Shown: positions 1 to 12,030, counted from the first letter of the stretch. The stretch is 64,000 bases of DNA from Oegoconia quadripuncta (GCA_949316235.1 OX438751.1:15810801-15874800), one strand, 5' to 3'. Notes: generated by a model from the letters alone, not told the origin. Translations and numbers: made by a program.

Positions 1-730
1 CACACTATTTTCCATTCATGACAGTGGTGTGAATTAAATAATCAATTTATGTGTTTCAGTGTGTCCGTAAACTGCTATTAAAATGAGATTGCATGCAGAA
101 CTGCTTATAATGAAAATGACTGTTATATACCATTCCTTTATTAGTAAGGATGTTAGTGTAAATTTTCCGTTTTTGTTTCACTTTTAGCTGACCTGAACCT
201 ATATCAACTAAATATTTATTTTATTAGCATCAAATACTGAACCATTGTCCTACATAATTAAAACATATTCGCATGGCTTGCATAAAAGCAATAACTACAA
301 CTAAAAGGAATACCATATAGGTACCAATATCGCCATGCCATTGATGCCATCTGTGTCCAAATGTATTGCTATCAAGTAACAACACTTATAAACAAATCTT
401 AATATCAATGTACACAAACAATAGAAAGACCAAAACTACAACTACGTACGAGTTATTAAACGTAAAAAATAATACCGTTGTTCCAAAGATACGAAATACA
501 TCGAATTACTACAGCATAACCTAGAAACTCACCAAAATGTCGTTAGATGTTTCCTGGAGAAGATAATCAAAATCCTCAAATAATGAGGCCATTATTCTTA
601 ACTAAACTATAAATTTCACATTCTACTGATAGACACAGATAACTCTATTTCCACAATAAAATGCGAAACAAAAACCGGCGACCGGGCGGGCGGCGCGATA
701 GCTAAAAATCAATATATCGATTTTCCTTTT
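1..730. other. intergenic, no gene seen
   Basis: AT-rich sequence with no open frame resembling a protein, no tRNA-like motif and no repeat I recognise. A GC-rich patch at 680-700 precedes a short palindrome around ATATATCGAT. Confidence 0.5.
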
Positions 731-737
731 TTCGTCA

Positions 738-1107
738 AGTTTGTCCTTTTGGAAAGGCAAAGGGGATAATACCCATATAGCCAGATCTTGTGCATGACCG
801 AAGTAATCATAGACAGAGAAAAATGTACATCTAAGATACAGCTAAATCTAAGATAGCTGGTTCAGATTATTAGGGCGGGAATATACCTCAGATTTTGTTT
901 CCGATGGTCTTATCAGACTATCTTATCGAATACACCTCCAATTGTTACCCCAGCTTTCTTAAACTTAGCCGTCGTATACAGAGATTCTCGAGCTGTTATC
1001 CCGAATGCTTGCATGAAGAGCAGAAGGAAAAATAAAGGACGAAATAATGTGACTATAGCATTTACTGGAAAATACATGACATATCTGTATAGGATTAGTA
1101 CCCTTTG
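738..1107. repeat. candidate MITE with imperfect inverted ends
   Basis: The left end (738-775, core TTTGGAAAGGCAAAGG) is repeated in inverted orientation at 1075-1107, about 35 bp with mismatches. The interior has no coding signal. This layout fits a small non-autonomous DNA transposon. I see no clear target-site duplication, so the exact ends are uncertain. Confidence 0.45.
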
Positions 1108-1424
1108 CCTTTCCAAAAAGGCAAATTTCTTAGAGCAACGCGGGCTTCCGTCCCGCAAATTTAAACGAAAAAAGGCGGCTTTTGGCGGGAACTCAGCGTG
1201 ATGTTACATTTTTGTTTGTTTTTATTTGAATTTGTACATTCTGAGTTTTAAAGCTTAACGAGTCGAGCCGCCGGTTTTTGTTTCGTGTGCATGTGGATCT
1301 CGGGCCTTTATCTTAATTCTTTTCTAGAGCCATCTAGAAGGAATTAATGATATTACTCTTTTAATTGTGTTCTCATTTTCATTGTGACGGCTTCCTGGCA
1401 GAATGCTTGATCAAAGAAAGAAAG

Positions 1425-2155
1425 AAAGAAAAGAAAAAATTATTTATTGTACACAGCTTAAAAATATACACAGTGATATTATTTTAACCGGTGTACAAAG
1501 GCGGTCTTATCGCTTATAGCGATCTCTTCCAGACAACCATGGCAAAGAAACTTAATATAATACACTACTACTGCGTAGCGTAAAGCAAACTACAAAAGTA
1601 AAACATATCTAAATCCTTATACTATAATATATATAAATGATAAATATACCTAACATTCGAACAATAGTAATAATATATAATCATAATTATAAATACAGAC
1701 TAATGGGCATAACTACATAAAATACTACAAAATATATAAATATATACTTACATAAACAAAATAAATACCATTATAATGTTTTAACATCAAAGCGATAGGT
1801 AATGCTCTCTTAAACGCCGTTTAAACACCGCTAGCGACTCAGCGCAACGAATAATGCGAGGCAACTCATTCCACAATTGGACAGATTTTGCTGCAAAGGA
1901 GTCATAAAAATAGCTAGTACGACAGCTGACAGGCTTTCAAATTGTCGAATTTGGACCTTAAATTCACGTCATGATCTGATCCCAAAAATTTGAACTGCTC
2001 TTTGAGATAAGGGGGAGTTACGGAGCTATATAAAATATTAAAGAGGAGGGTTAGGATGTGAGTGTTACGATGATACCTAATTGGAAGCCATTTTAGTACG
2101 CGATATTCCGTTATGTGATCATACTTACGATCAAAATTGGTAGGCCACCTTATTG
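1425..2155 (-). pseudogene. LINE 3' end fragment (RT C-terminal remnant)
   Basis: Read on the minus strand, broken frames give RNTHILTLLFNILY, YLKEQFKFLGSDHDVNLRSK and similar stretches typical of the C-terminal end of Jockey/CR1-type LINE polyproteins, followed by a 3' UTR ending near 1430. The phrase about 'gcggtcttatcgctta..gcgatctcttcc' in this 3' UTR recurs on the other strand near 58430 and 58780, so this is a dispersed family. Several stops and frameshifts make it dead. The clade is not settled. Confidence 0.55.
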
Positions 2156-3652
2156 CTTTTATAGTTAAAAAAAAATAAAAATCATCATGAATTTTGCATT
2201 GAAATAAAAATCAATCAGGAATTCTAAACAGTTTACTGACGACAAATAGCTCATAAAAATATTTAACGAATACTTTCAGAGAAAATTGGTAAATTAAAGA
2301 TCTCAGATAGAACTAAAACTCTTTTATATAAATAACATATATTATCCAGATTATTATGTAGCGAACAGATGGCAACAATATACAGAGCTTATCGTCTACA
2401 ACCTTTCAATTCAAGATACGCAAACAGACTGAGAAGACAACTATGGATCGACGAACCTTGTACTTTGTAGTAATTAATTTGTACTTTGTAATAATAAAAT
2501 TTGTACTTTGTAATTAATTTTAATAATTTATCGGATTGTCATCGGTCACCTGTCATCTGTCACTGTCACTGCTCATAAACGGAGCTCTGGCAACACTGGC
2601 TGCAAACATTTTTAATTTGTTTGTTTAGTTTGCCTATTTGTGAAGGAAGAACATGGTAGGTAGGTACCGGAAAAGTCAGTCAGTCATTCATAATTTACTC
2701 TATGAAGACTGACGATTTTTTCCAATTTTATTTGAGTGGGTTGTGTGTTTGTTTGTTGTGTGTGTCTATAATTCTCGTTCCAGTCACAGAGTACCTTTTT
2801 ATAATAAACTGTTTCAGTCAAGGTTAAATTGTATCTACATAACGTGTGAATTAGAATTACGTGGTAGTATTACCTATTACTATAGTAGCGATTAAGTACC
2901 ACCATTGAATTATTATAAGCTCAGGTGCGCAGAACAGTATTACTCCGTTTTTACCTACGCCTCGCCGACGCTCAGTGTTTAAAAATCGTGGAACATAATA
3001 ATACAGCCGATCGCACTCAAGTTAAAGGTAACCTGAACCAGTTTTTTCTCAATATTTTGATCTTCTCTAAAAAATAGAACTTTCATACACACAGTCCACT
3101 TAGTTTAAATTTTATTATTCTAAACCTATCTATAATTTATCTGACATTTCTGGTAAATAATCAATTGTACTGCACTAAGAAGAATGTTCTACCTATCATG
3201 GATATAGCTGTACCTATTTTGATCTACTTGACCGATTTTGATGAGATATAGACAAAAATATTGACAGAAATCATACCATATACATTAAAAAATCTGCATT
3301 CAAATCACTACTATATTCTTAGTACTTTGGCCGATATGTTAACGTTGCCTATAATTTTAATACATTCAATGGATTCGCAGTTTAATTCCGTATAAACCAA
3401 ACTGATTATTATGACCTTGCCATATGTGTAAACTTGTTGCTTGTAACAATACACCAATCGAGGTTGGTATTTTCGCTATTTTAAGGCCAATTTGCACTAA
3501 AAGAAAACCTAACACCTTAAAGCTGTTAAGGCTTTGTCATCTTCCTTGGTGTCTTAGCTACACCTTAAGCAGTTTGTACTTGCTTATTCTACCAGGTGAA
3601 GGTCTTACATTTGCCAAGATAACAATTGTAATTTATGTTTTCTTAATTTCAG
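2156..3652 (+). other. upstream region of the BTB gene
   Basis: No protein-coding frame is convincing here. Because a good 3' splice site (pyrimidine tract then CAG) ends at 3652, directly before the BTB ATG, this stretch should hold a non-coding first exon and the first intron of that gene. Possible donors are ACATG/GTAGGT at 2653 and TTAAAG/GTAACC at 3026. An initiator-like TCAGTCAGTCATT lies at about 2675. The choice between these cannot be made from sequence alone. Confidence 0.4.
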
Positions 3653-4975
3653 ATGGGTTATAAAACAAATGAAATCAGCAGTACCAGCCTATATGATCGT
3701 GTTAAAAAATTATTAGTATCATTTGAATGGAGTGATTGTTGCTTTTCCATATCTGGGAAGAAATTTAAAGCCCATAAGTTAATAATGGGTATCAGTAGTC
3801 CTGTTTTTGAAGCAATGTTCTATGGGCCCCTATCAAACAATGATGAAATCATTGTAACAGATATTGAACCAGATATCTTTCAACTTCTAGTAAATTATAT
3901 TTACACAGATCGAGTTGAAATATCTTCAATTGAAGAATCATTTGAACTATTATATGCTTCAAAAAAATATCTTCTAGAGACCCTGAGTGCAATGTGTATA
4001 GCTTATATACAAGCAAATTTAAGTATTGATAATGTCACTACAATCTTAAATTATCCAGATTTTATGCATGATAAAGAATTGATCTGTTCCTCACTCAAAC
4101 TATTCTGTGAACATGCAACTTACTTATTTCAAGAGAACAAAAGATATATATCACCTTCTTGTATGAAAACTATTCTTGAAAGTAACCAAATGAACATTAC
4201 TGAAATAGATCTGATAAAACATGTGTTTGATTGGAGTGTGCAATATTGTGAACAAAACAATATTCTCAACACATTCGAGAATAGGCGTGATGTGTTAACG
4301 AAATATGGCTTGTTAAAGTTGTTGAGAATTTTTACACTATCATTGGATCAGTTAGATGATGTAGATAAAGATGTAAATAATGTTCTTCTGCCAGGCGAAG
4401 TGAACAACATTAAGAAAATAATTGATTCAGATGATCCTACCCACAAAACTGTACATGATATAAGCTTAACTCTCACAACTAGGAAACCATTGAAGCTTCA
4501 GTGGTATCTTTGCCACCGTAGTCCTTTAAGATCAGTAGCCCCTATTATAATAGGCTCAAATAATTATATAATACACACTAGAGTAAAAGCTAATAAATCT
4601 GCATTTATTACGTCTCTCTGTATACCCACCAGAATGGCACCAGTGCTTAGTTTTCGTAGTAACACTACAAAGATATATTCAGAACAAATATCTGTGTCTG
4701 TTATATGCGAATCGGACAACAGCATTGTTAAATTCACTAATTTTATGAACACCGTTGAATATGACTCAATGATAAATATTGAATTATCAGAACCATGTTT
4801 TATAAAAAAGGATAATTGGTATAAGATTAATTTTGTTTGGCCTCAAAATAGATTTCTTACATACTCGTATGTAGTGGAATATAGAGATAGGTTGTATAAA
4901 GATCATAAAATAACTTTTGAATTTGAGGATTTGTCCTGTGGTAGCTTTCTTGGAGGGTTGAAATTTTGTTTGTAA
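3653..4975 (+). CDS. BTB-BACK-PHR-like domain protein
   Basis: A 440-residue protein in one coding exon. Residues about 22-125 form a BTB/POZ domain (WSDCCFSISGKKFKAHKLIM, then FEAMFYG and the YIYTDRVEI segment). Residues about 130-245 look like a BACK domain. Residues about 285-440 resemble the PHR fold found at the C-terminus of BTBD1/2/3/6-type proteins, ending FLGGLKF. Family members usually act as substrate adaptors for Cullin-3 ubiquitin ligases; that role is inferred from family, not shown here. The ATG directly follows a splice acceptor (TTCTTAATTTCAG), so the 5' UTR is probably spliced while the coding part has no intron. The protein is rather diverged and slightly shorter than vertebrate BTBD6. 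A polyadenylation hexamer lies 85 bases after the stop. I cannot name a specific orthologue. Confidence 0.88.
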   Translation: MGYKTNEISSTSLYDRVKKLLVSFEWSDCCFSISGKKFKAHKLIMGISSPVFEAMFYGPLSNNDEIIVTDIEPDIFQLLVNYIYTDRVEISSIEESFELLYASKKYLLETLSAMCIAYIQANLSIDNVTTILNYPDFMHDKELICSSLKLFCEHATYLFQENKRYISPSCMKTILESNQMNITEIDLIKHVFDWSVQYCEQNNILNTFENRRDVLTKYGLLKLLRIFTLSLDQLDDVDKDVNNVLLPGEVNNIKKIIDSDDPTHKTVHDISLTLTTRKPLKLQWYLCHRSPLRSVAPIIIGSNNYIIHTRVKANKSAFITSLCIPTRMAPVLSFRSNTTKIYSEQISVSVICESDNSIVKFTNFMNTVEYDSMINIELSEPCFIKKDNWYKINFVWPQNRFLTYSYVVEYRDRLYKDHKITFEFEDLSCGSFLGGLKFCL

Positions 4976-5060
4976 TATTTATTTCCATTCTCTAAAATTT
5001 AAGAACATTGCAATGGTCAGATATTTATTTATTTTAGACGCAATATATAAATTGAATTGA

Positions 5061-5066
5061 AATAAA
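5061..5066 (+). terminator. poly(A) signal AATAAA of the BTB gene
   Basis: A canonical AATAAA followed by an A-rich run, 85 bases downstream of the BTB stop codon and on the same strand. Confidence 0.6.
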
Positions 5067-5459
5067 AAAAACCTAACTAATTGCATGTCAAATCATGCAC
5101 AGTATAGGGTTCCACAATTATAATATTACATTTTAAAATACAAATTTTAGTTGATTTAAGGTTTTTGTTAGGAGTTTCTATAAAACTACATGATATAAAT
5201 TGGTCAACCATTAGAGATTGAGATGATGAATTTTCATCATCAGTGTGTTCTGCTTTGGCTAGCTTAGACAATACAATACACTTTATTTCACAATAGACTT
5301 GTCTTACATAGGTAGTACTTACATTATATTCTCTTTGATAGCTAGTTAACTTTAATCACGCTACCGCTAGCAGATACTAATCCACTATTTTACCTTTTAA
5401 TTTCATTATCTAGAATTCAAGAACAAACAAGAAAATTTCATACATTCAAAAACAACGGT

Positions 5460-5845
5460 TTAGCTGATTGGAGGTGTCATCATTCAAAGGGTTATGTATA
5501 CGCTTTTTCAATAAGGTTCCTATTGACATACAAAATCTGCGTTTCAATAAATTTAAAGATACTATAAAACAGAAACTTATTAAGAAAGCATATTATAAAG
5601 AATCAGATTATAGTAACCAGCCGTTCGCATGACCAGGCTATTTCACAATTAATAATGAAATATTATTGTTCCTTTTTGTAATATAAAAACTTTTTTTTTA
5701 AAGACAAGCAATCAACTAAGTCTCTTGTTTGTTTTTCTCAGGGGAAAATTGCCTTTTTTAAAGCAGTAGCTTTAAAAAAGTAAAATCTGACTATTTTAAG
5801 TGTACCCTGTGTACCCACAAAATATAGCATTTTTTATTTGATTTG
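5460..5845 (+). pseudogene. LINE 3' end, same family as 17255-17975
   Basis: Encodes FNKVPIDIQNLRFNKFKD and KQKLIKKAYYK, nearly the same residues as the C-terminus of the LINE at 17520-17975, then shares its 3' UTR (the phrase around ctcaggggaaaattgcc and a tail near 5830). It is a short 5'-truncated copy in the opposite orientation to the 17 kb copy. Confidence 0.7.
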
Positions 5846-5861
5846 TCATATTGTAACAGCT

Positions 5862-6089
5862 TAATCTAACTAATATTACAAATGCGAAAGTTTGGATGTT
5901 TGTTTGTTGCTCAATACGGCGAAATGGCTGAACGGATTCAGGTGAAATTTGGTATGCAATAGGGAGAAAATACTCTGCATTAAGACATATTTTATCGTGA
6001 TAAAATGAGTAGTTCCCGCGGGATAGACAAATTAAACATCCGCGATAAAGTTATTCCACGCAGACGAAGCCCCGGGCGGAAAGCTAGTA
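5862..6089 (+). repeat. MITE-like repeat, 'AAGCTAGTA' family, copy 1
   Basis: Runs from an AATCTAACTAATATTACA start to a GGCGGAAAGCTAGTA end. The inner landmarks GAGTAGTTCCCGCGGGATA and GATAAAGTTATTCCACGCAG are shared with the copies at 7044-7263 (inverted) and 19203-19345. It has no coding capacity. Confidence 0.7.
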
Positions 6090-6742
6090 TTTCATAAACA
6101 AATCTCTGTATCGAAACGTTTATTGATCATTGTACCTACCTATTATTTGAGTAACAAATTGATTATCGTCTATTGGTAAGTCAAAGACATTATCTAGGTA
6201 AGCACCTACATGTCAGTAACGGATGAATTAAAATGCCGCGGGTATGCCTATGACGGTTCAAAAATATTCTTTAAATTCAATATTTCAGGATCTGTACTCT
6301 TAGATAGGTAGTTTAAGATTTCTACTTTTATCTATTACTAGCTTCCATGTAAATAAATAAATAACCCATTATTTCATAATAATATGTAAAAGATAAAAAA
6401 TATTACTTTGGATTATCCTAAGGGATGGACATATACTATGGCGGACTTATCTGTTACCTTTGTAAGATATACAATTCCACAGTACATTTTTTCGATGTAT
6501 CTCATAGATACGCTCTTTAATAGCACGCTTATGAGTAGGTATGCTTAAAATAAGCATGCTCTTAAACTGATACATTTGCTAGCTATAAGCATGACATAAG
6601 CATGCTCCTGAATGAGCATACTTTTAAGCAAACGATCCGTAAGGTACCTACAGGTAGACATGTTAGTAGCACGAAAGCATGCCATTAATGAGCAAGTGCT
6701 ACCTAGTGGCATGTGTGTCGAAAGCAAGTAACGAGCATGCTT
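6090..6742. other. intergenic
   Basis: No gene seen. From 6540 to 6740 the word GCATGCT/AGCATGC recurs several times on both strands, giving local self-complementarity, but no clean repeat unit. Confidence 0.4.
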
Positions 6743-6965
6743 GTCTATTGGTGTAGTGGATAGTGTCAGCGAAACCAACGGATGCGGGTTCAAATCCCGC
6801 GAGAGGTAAATGTTTGTGTGATGAATACGAACATTATTCCCGAGTCATGGATGTTTATCAATAAATATTTGTGTATGTTTATCCGTTATTTAGTATCCAT
6901 AGTACAAGCTTTGCTTAGTTTGGGACTAGATAATTATTGTAAGTGTCCGAAATATATTTTTTACC
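6743..6965 (+). repeat. tRNA-derived SINE, family 1
   Basis: The 5' part mimics a tRNA: an A-box-like TTGGTGTAGTGGATAG and a B-box-like GGGTTCAAATCCCGC. It is followed by the family body (aatgtttgtgtgatgaatacgaac, catggatgttta, ttgcttagtttgggact) and an A/T-rich end. Copies elsewhere are at 8998, 29862, 35213, 47272 and 58914. Confidence 0.8.
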
Positions 6966-7043
6966 TTAAGGTTTAGCCAAAGTGAGCAATGTAGCGCCCG
7001 AAAATATTTACGACTTCATTAAGAAACATCGACTCTATAAATT

Positions 7044-7263
7044 TCCTAGCTTTCCGCCCGCGGTTTAGCCTGCATTAACTTTATCGCAGAAATGTGTTTA
7101 TCCCACGGAAACTACTCACTTTATCGGGATAAAAATATCCTATATCTTAATCCAGGGTATATTCTACCTATATACCAAATTCAATGCAAATCCGTTCAAC
7201 CGTTTCGCCGTGATTGAGCTACAAACAAACAAACATCCAAATTTTCGCATTTGTTATATTAGT
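7044..7263 (-). repeat. 'AAGCTAGTA' MITE-like repeat, copy 2 (inverted)
   Basis: The reverse complement matches 5862-6089 along its length: the CTAGCTTTCCGCCCGC end, the TTATCCCACGGAAACTACTCA segment and the CGCATTTGTTATATTAGT start. No coding capacity. Confidence 0.7.
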
Positions 7264-8370
7264 TGTATTATACATATAAACCCTGTGGAAGAAATTCTCT
7301 AAATGATCGATAGTGAAAACCGTATCAAAATACTATTTAGGGACAGTGACAACTGTATCGGCCGGTGCAATAATACGTTTTTTTTAGACTCAATGGTTTT
7401 CAAAAACCTAATTAAGTAAATAAGATATTCCATACTAATGCAAAAATAACTTAGTATACCTATTTTGTTTGCAATTTATGAGGTCGTGTATTCTTATTCT
7501 GACCACGGAACCCTACTGCGCATCGTTCGCCACGCACTATTACCTAATTCAAATTTTGTGTTATTTTTTTTAATGAAGCTTTAATAAAGACAATATTTTC
7601 ACATTTATGTACCTAATTGTTGTAAAATTACGAACGTTCTATGTGCCATTGTGACTGGAAATTGTAAACGTTCGAAGTGCCCAGGTTTCAAAATTTATAG
7701 GTTCCTAGATAAATTTTAATAAAAATGACACTACATACATTGTCTATTTGTTTGACTTTAAAAGAAAATGTTTTTAGGGTTCCGTACCTTAAAAAGACAA
7801 AAGGAAACCTTATAGGATCACTTCTTGGTCCGTCTGTCGATCTGTCAAGAACCCTTTTCTCAGGAACACGTGGAATTAAGGAAGTTGAACGTAGTATCCA
7901 ATAGTAGGTCTACGTTCCTTGTAGCTGTTAAAAAATCAAGTATCTAGGTCAACGCAATCACATACCTAAGTTATACTTTAAAAAGGCTTTAAAAATTGCC
8001 ATATATTATTCTAGACTAACCGTATATACAAAATTTCGGATCCATGCTATTACCCTTTGAGGAGTTCCCCAAGAGAGACAATCTTAGCTGCAGCATCAGG
8101 TCATCGCGAAAATCATGTTTAACTATCAAAACTAACCTTGTATGAAACATTTTATAACCTTGCTATTAACCGTTAATGAGTTCCCCTCGTGAAGAGACGA
8201 TCCTCCTGGCTACGTTCATGCCATGTCCATGTCAGTTCATGTCTATTCATACAAATAGGTATGTATTGTCTTCAGAACTGAAGGAGTAGGTATGTAAAAT
8301 TTGAACTCCCTAGGTAAACAGGAAATGGATTTAATTTGACTTGCAAATTTTGAACGGACATACATGGTGA
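7264..8370. other. intergenic with a dispersed-repeat fragment
   Basis: No gene seen. Near 7775-7860 is the phrase gggttccgtacctt..aaaaggaaacc followed by gtctgtcgatctgtc. Similar phrases recur near 11385, 15820, 31235, 34225 and 40140, so this is a degenerate dispersed repeat of unknown class. Confidence 0.45.
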
Positions 8371-8374
8371 CACA

Positions 8375-8685
8375 CATACTTGCATCATCATCATCAGCCC
8401 GTAAACATCCCACTGCAGGGATATAGCCCTTTCTTCGTGTATGAGGGAGTATGTGCCATAGTCCACCACGCTGGCGCGGGTTGGTTTGAATTATTATTTC
8501 TCAGGCATGCAGGTTTCCTTACGATGTTTTCCGTCACCGTTTAAGAGCAGTCGGATAAATGGACATAAGTAATTAAATTAAATTTAAAAACTCATTGGTA
8601 CATACATGGCCTGCCTGGGAATCAAACCCGAACCTCCCAAATTGGGACACCGTGTCTTAACCGCTGAGCCACCGGCGCTCCAATT
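8375..8685 (-). repeat. SINE-like repeat (catcatcatcagcc type)
   Basis: Begins with a CATCATCATCATCAGCC tail on the plus strand and ends with ACCGCTGAGCCACCGGCGC. Read on the minus strand this puts a tRNA-like head (GGTTCGGGTTTGATTCCC, a B-box-like word) first and a GATGATGATG tail last. No coding capacity. Confidence 0.65.
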
Positions 8686-8997
8686 TGCATACAGCAAGTT
8701 AAATAAAAGGTTTTAAAAATACGGCCATTTAGGCTGCTTATTTTGACACTCTTATTTCCCGGTGCCCCACAAACTAGGAAGTAAGGTCTTGTGGCACAAA
8801 AGAATAAATCGGAAAAGTTCGATTTTTTGCAGTTCCAAGGGATCGTAGACTTGGTCTATGAATATCAATCTCCATGCGTTCCTAAGACAAAGAGGTCTTG
8901 CTCAATATACCATACCTACACAACGACGTGTTCCTATCTAATATTGCTGCTTTTGAGGTAGGTACCCTAAAAATGAATCTTAGCGACATTTTGGCGA

Positions 8998-9295
8998 ACA
9001 TTTGGTGTCGTGAGTCACCATGCCTTCGAAATCGACGGTTGCAAGATCGAATCCTACTACGGGTAAATGTTTGTCTGATGAATACGAACATTTATTCCTG
9101 AGTCATGGATATTTACATAATCATTTATGTCACGTTTATCCGTTGTGCCATGCAAATTACCCTGGGTAGCAGCAGATAAACAATATTTAGAATTTTATTG
9201 TGTCTAGAATTTCTGGCTCATGATGAATTATCTACATAGTATCTATAGTACCTACACTTTGCTTAGTTTAGATAATTGGTGGTCTAAAATTAAAT
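8998..9295 (+). repeat. tRNA-derived SINE, family 1, degenerate
   Basis: Contains ACGGTTGCAAGATCGAATCC in place of the B-box region, then the family body aatgtttgtctgatgaatacgaacatttattcctgagtcatgg. The 3' end (tttgcttagtttagataattggtg) is separated by about 70 bases of unrelated sequence, so the copy is old or interrupted. Confidence 0.6.
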
Positions 9296-9524
9296 ATCAA
9301 GTTCAATACTTATTTGTGTTTTATATCGATGTATTATAAAGAGTCGCCTAGTGAGTACCTAATCCTTGAATGTCTCTGAATGCGGCAGTTAGTGATAATC
9401 TGAGATATCTGGTAAAAATAATAGCCGCGTTATAATTCTGAAAATATAGCGATAAGTTGCTGAATTGCGCGTAAGCTGACCCGGTACTATACCGAAGTAT
9501 TCAGGACATCAGCTTATATGAGCT

Positions 9525-9970
9525 TAGGATGACCCTCCAACACCTGAAGGCGCCGGACGATGACGGAATCACTGCGGAGCTTCTGAAAGCGTATGGAACA
9601 CCGGTACTTAAAGTCCTTCAGCACAATTTCGCGAGGACGTAACACCGGAGGCATGGAATAGGGGTATGGTGGTGCAGTTCTTCAAAACGGGTGATAACAC
9701 CCTATGGAAAACTATAGACCCATATACGCTTTTGAGCCATGTCTATACAAGCAGTTTAATCACGCACCGTCTCGCATGTAGGTTTGATGACTTCCAGCCT
9801 CGAATCCTAACGAACCGGTTTCCGAAAAGGCTATAAGCACCATAAACCACACCCCCACGCTGCGGCAGGTTATACAGAAGACCGAAGGTACAACTTGCCA
9901 CAATTGACTATGAGAAAGCCTTCGATTCGATGAAGACCTGGGCGGTGCTGCGGTCTTTCCAACGGTTTCG
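9525..9970 (+). pseudogene. RTE-clade LINE reverse transcriptase relic
   Basis: Broken plus-strand frames give LKAPDDDGITAELLKAYG, PEAWNRGMVVQFFKTGDN, KNYRPI, LPQLT and YEKAFDSMKTWAVLRSFQR (one frame). These are, in order, the fingers and palm motifs of an RTE-type reverse transcriptase. Stops and frameshifts throughout mean no product. The true ends are unclear. Confidence 0.7.
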
Positions 9971-10996
9971 AAATGCATATTTTTTCCTTGGGCACCCACT
10001 TATTTCAGCACAATATTTTGACATTATCAAAATAGTTGAATTCCACTGCGAGGAGTGTAGCATCACGGACGTAGCTTTTGTAATTTCGAAAGATGCGAGA
10101 TGGTTCCTAGACATGTTTGATGTAAATCAGTTAAGGCGTTTCAAAGACATTTATCTTTTACCGCATTTGGTTTAGGTAGTTATATTTCGAGAGTTTTAAA
10201 AACAATTTATGGGGTATTTTATTTCTTCGAAACCACAGTATTTTATCTACTTTAATTATGTAAAAATATACATGATGTAATTTAAAGAATTATTTGCCAT
10301 TTGTGTTATTAAAAAGTTTTATTGTATTAAATTTTTACCCCTGCAAATAAGCAGTTTTTTATAAACTTTTTCCTTAGTTAAGTACCTAAGTTCCTATGCA
10401 ATTGTACCTATATTATTTTTGTAAGTATAAAAATTATAGACTACCTAACCTACTTAGTGCATTTTGCAATAAATAGTGTTAAAATTGTAGGTAATGTTTT
10501 TATGAAATAGAGTGTGTGTGCATTATAAAAAAATATCTTTCATTTGTTATTATGAATTTCAAATTATTATTTTGTGGCAAAAAGTACCTACCTACTTACG
10601 CCAAAGGATATGCATATGCAGCGATCCTGTCGCTAATTTACCTATTTATAAATAGATGCCTGGGTTCGAAGTTTGCAATCTTGTAGGTATATAAGTTGCT
10701 GTTATCGATGATATTCTAGTAAACAAACGCTTTATAAAACATTTCTTCAAATAATTCATGTCTATATTGTAGATATATATACGCACGATCATTACAAGAA
10801 GCCGCTCAAGTTCTACACAACAGGCTCTATTTCAGTTTTTCGCTTATCAATCTCATATGTCTGAATACTTACTTATAATTCGGGCGGCCGCTACTTGAGT
10901 ACTTCAAGAGCCGCCTTCTATTAGAGAAGGCCTAAAATAGGTAAGAAAAATTTGGCCTGCGATGGCCCAACCTAAGGAGTCCCTTTGCACATGTCG
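9971..10996. other. intergenic
   Basis: AT-rich, no gene, tRNA-like or repeat structure recognised apart from a NotI-like GCGGCCGC at about 10885. Confidence 0.4.
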
Positions 10997-11171
10997 TTCA
11001 CCCCAGAATTCACACCATCGAATTCTTTAATTCTAAATATGCTAAAATTTTGTGCTTCACCCTGGAAATCACAACATGGAATTCTTGAATTCTAAATAAT
11101 GCCAATATTTAGTGCTTTACCTCAGAATTCACGCCATAAAATTCTTGAATTCTTAAGCCAATAGTTGGTGC
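10997..11171. repeat. three imperfect tandem repeats of about 60 bp
   Basis: Units begin near 10997, 11056 and 11116. Each has TTCACC..GAATTCAC..CCAT..GAATTCTTGAATTCT and ends with TAGTGCT or TTGTGCT. The units are about 80 percent alike by eye. Paired GAATTC words are a constant feature. Confidence 0.7.
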
Positions 11172-11496
11172 TATTTGGTGCCCCAAAGAAAATATGCGAT
11201 TAATTTTGTGAATATTTAGTGCTGAATTAGTGCTCGCACGTTCCCATCACGTCATTTCTGTTACATTGCAAAAAACTCCCTTTTTGTTTTGGTAAAAACA
11301 CGTAGGTACAAAAACTAGGTAATCTTGTCTATATAACTTTCTTTTATTGATCCATGATAGACTCTGAGCTATGCTTCGGATAGATAGACGGACTTGCCGA
11401 AACTATAAGGGTTCCTTTGGTGCAAAGAAGAGTCGCCAGCAAATATTATTGTCATGGTTGCCCTATACATCTGGGTAAATCATCAATATAAATAAA

Positions 11497-11716
11497 TACA
11501 CACAACACTAAGCAACCAGGCTTGTATTATGGATACCAGAGGCTTGATAAATTTATTTTTTGTAAATAAATACATATAAATGAAAAACATCCATAACTCG
11601 GGAACACATGTCTGTGTTCATCATACAAACACATGCCCCTTGCGGGATTCGAACCCGCGACCTTTTGATACAGGTAGCAGTTAGAGTAATTACCACTCAC
11701 TACGCCTAACAGCAGC
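11497..11716 (-). repeat. tRNA-derived SINE, family 2
   Basis: On the minus strand: a tRNA-like head with GCGGGTTCGAATCCCGC, then ggggcatgtgtttgtatgatgaacac, gttccgagttatgg-type body and a tail ending in ataatacaagcctggttgctt. A second full copy is at 37865-38078. Confidence 0.75.
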
Positions 11717-11754
11717 CCGATCGCCTAACTCTATTGCTTTGGGTATTGCCATCG

Positions 11755-12030
11755 TTTATGACGTCAATGCACTGTGCGACCTTGCTATCGCTATAGCTTG
11801 GAGGACGGTAGACCCCCAGGTCGGCGCAAATTGTAGACCCTGAACCTGATCTCTCACCATTCACGTTAACATTCTGAACTCGATATTACAAGTAAGTAGG
11901 TACGATTCTAAACGGTCTGGGTCACGGCCCGCAATACCATAGTGGCATAATATTCTGTCCAGAGCATCATAATGTACGCAATTAAAAGCCTTTGACACCT
12001 TACAGAAAATGCTAGGGGTCAATATATTCA
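11755..12030 (-). pseudogene. LINE reverse transcriptase fragment
   Basis: The minus strand encodes VSKAFNCVHYDALDRILCHY, matching the palm motif (D-x-SKAFD-x-VxHD) of Jockey/CR1-like reverse transcriptases, followed by GRDPDRLES and QNVNVNGERS. Only about 90 codons survive, with frame breaks. Confidence 0.6.

Noticed and set aside
913..1158. An 81-codon minus-strand frame
   Set aside because: It lies across a MITE end and has no recognisable domain.
6540..6740. CRISPR-like or regulatory array of GCATGC words
   Set aside because: Spacing is irregular, there is no constant spacer length, and the window is clearly from an animal genome.
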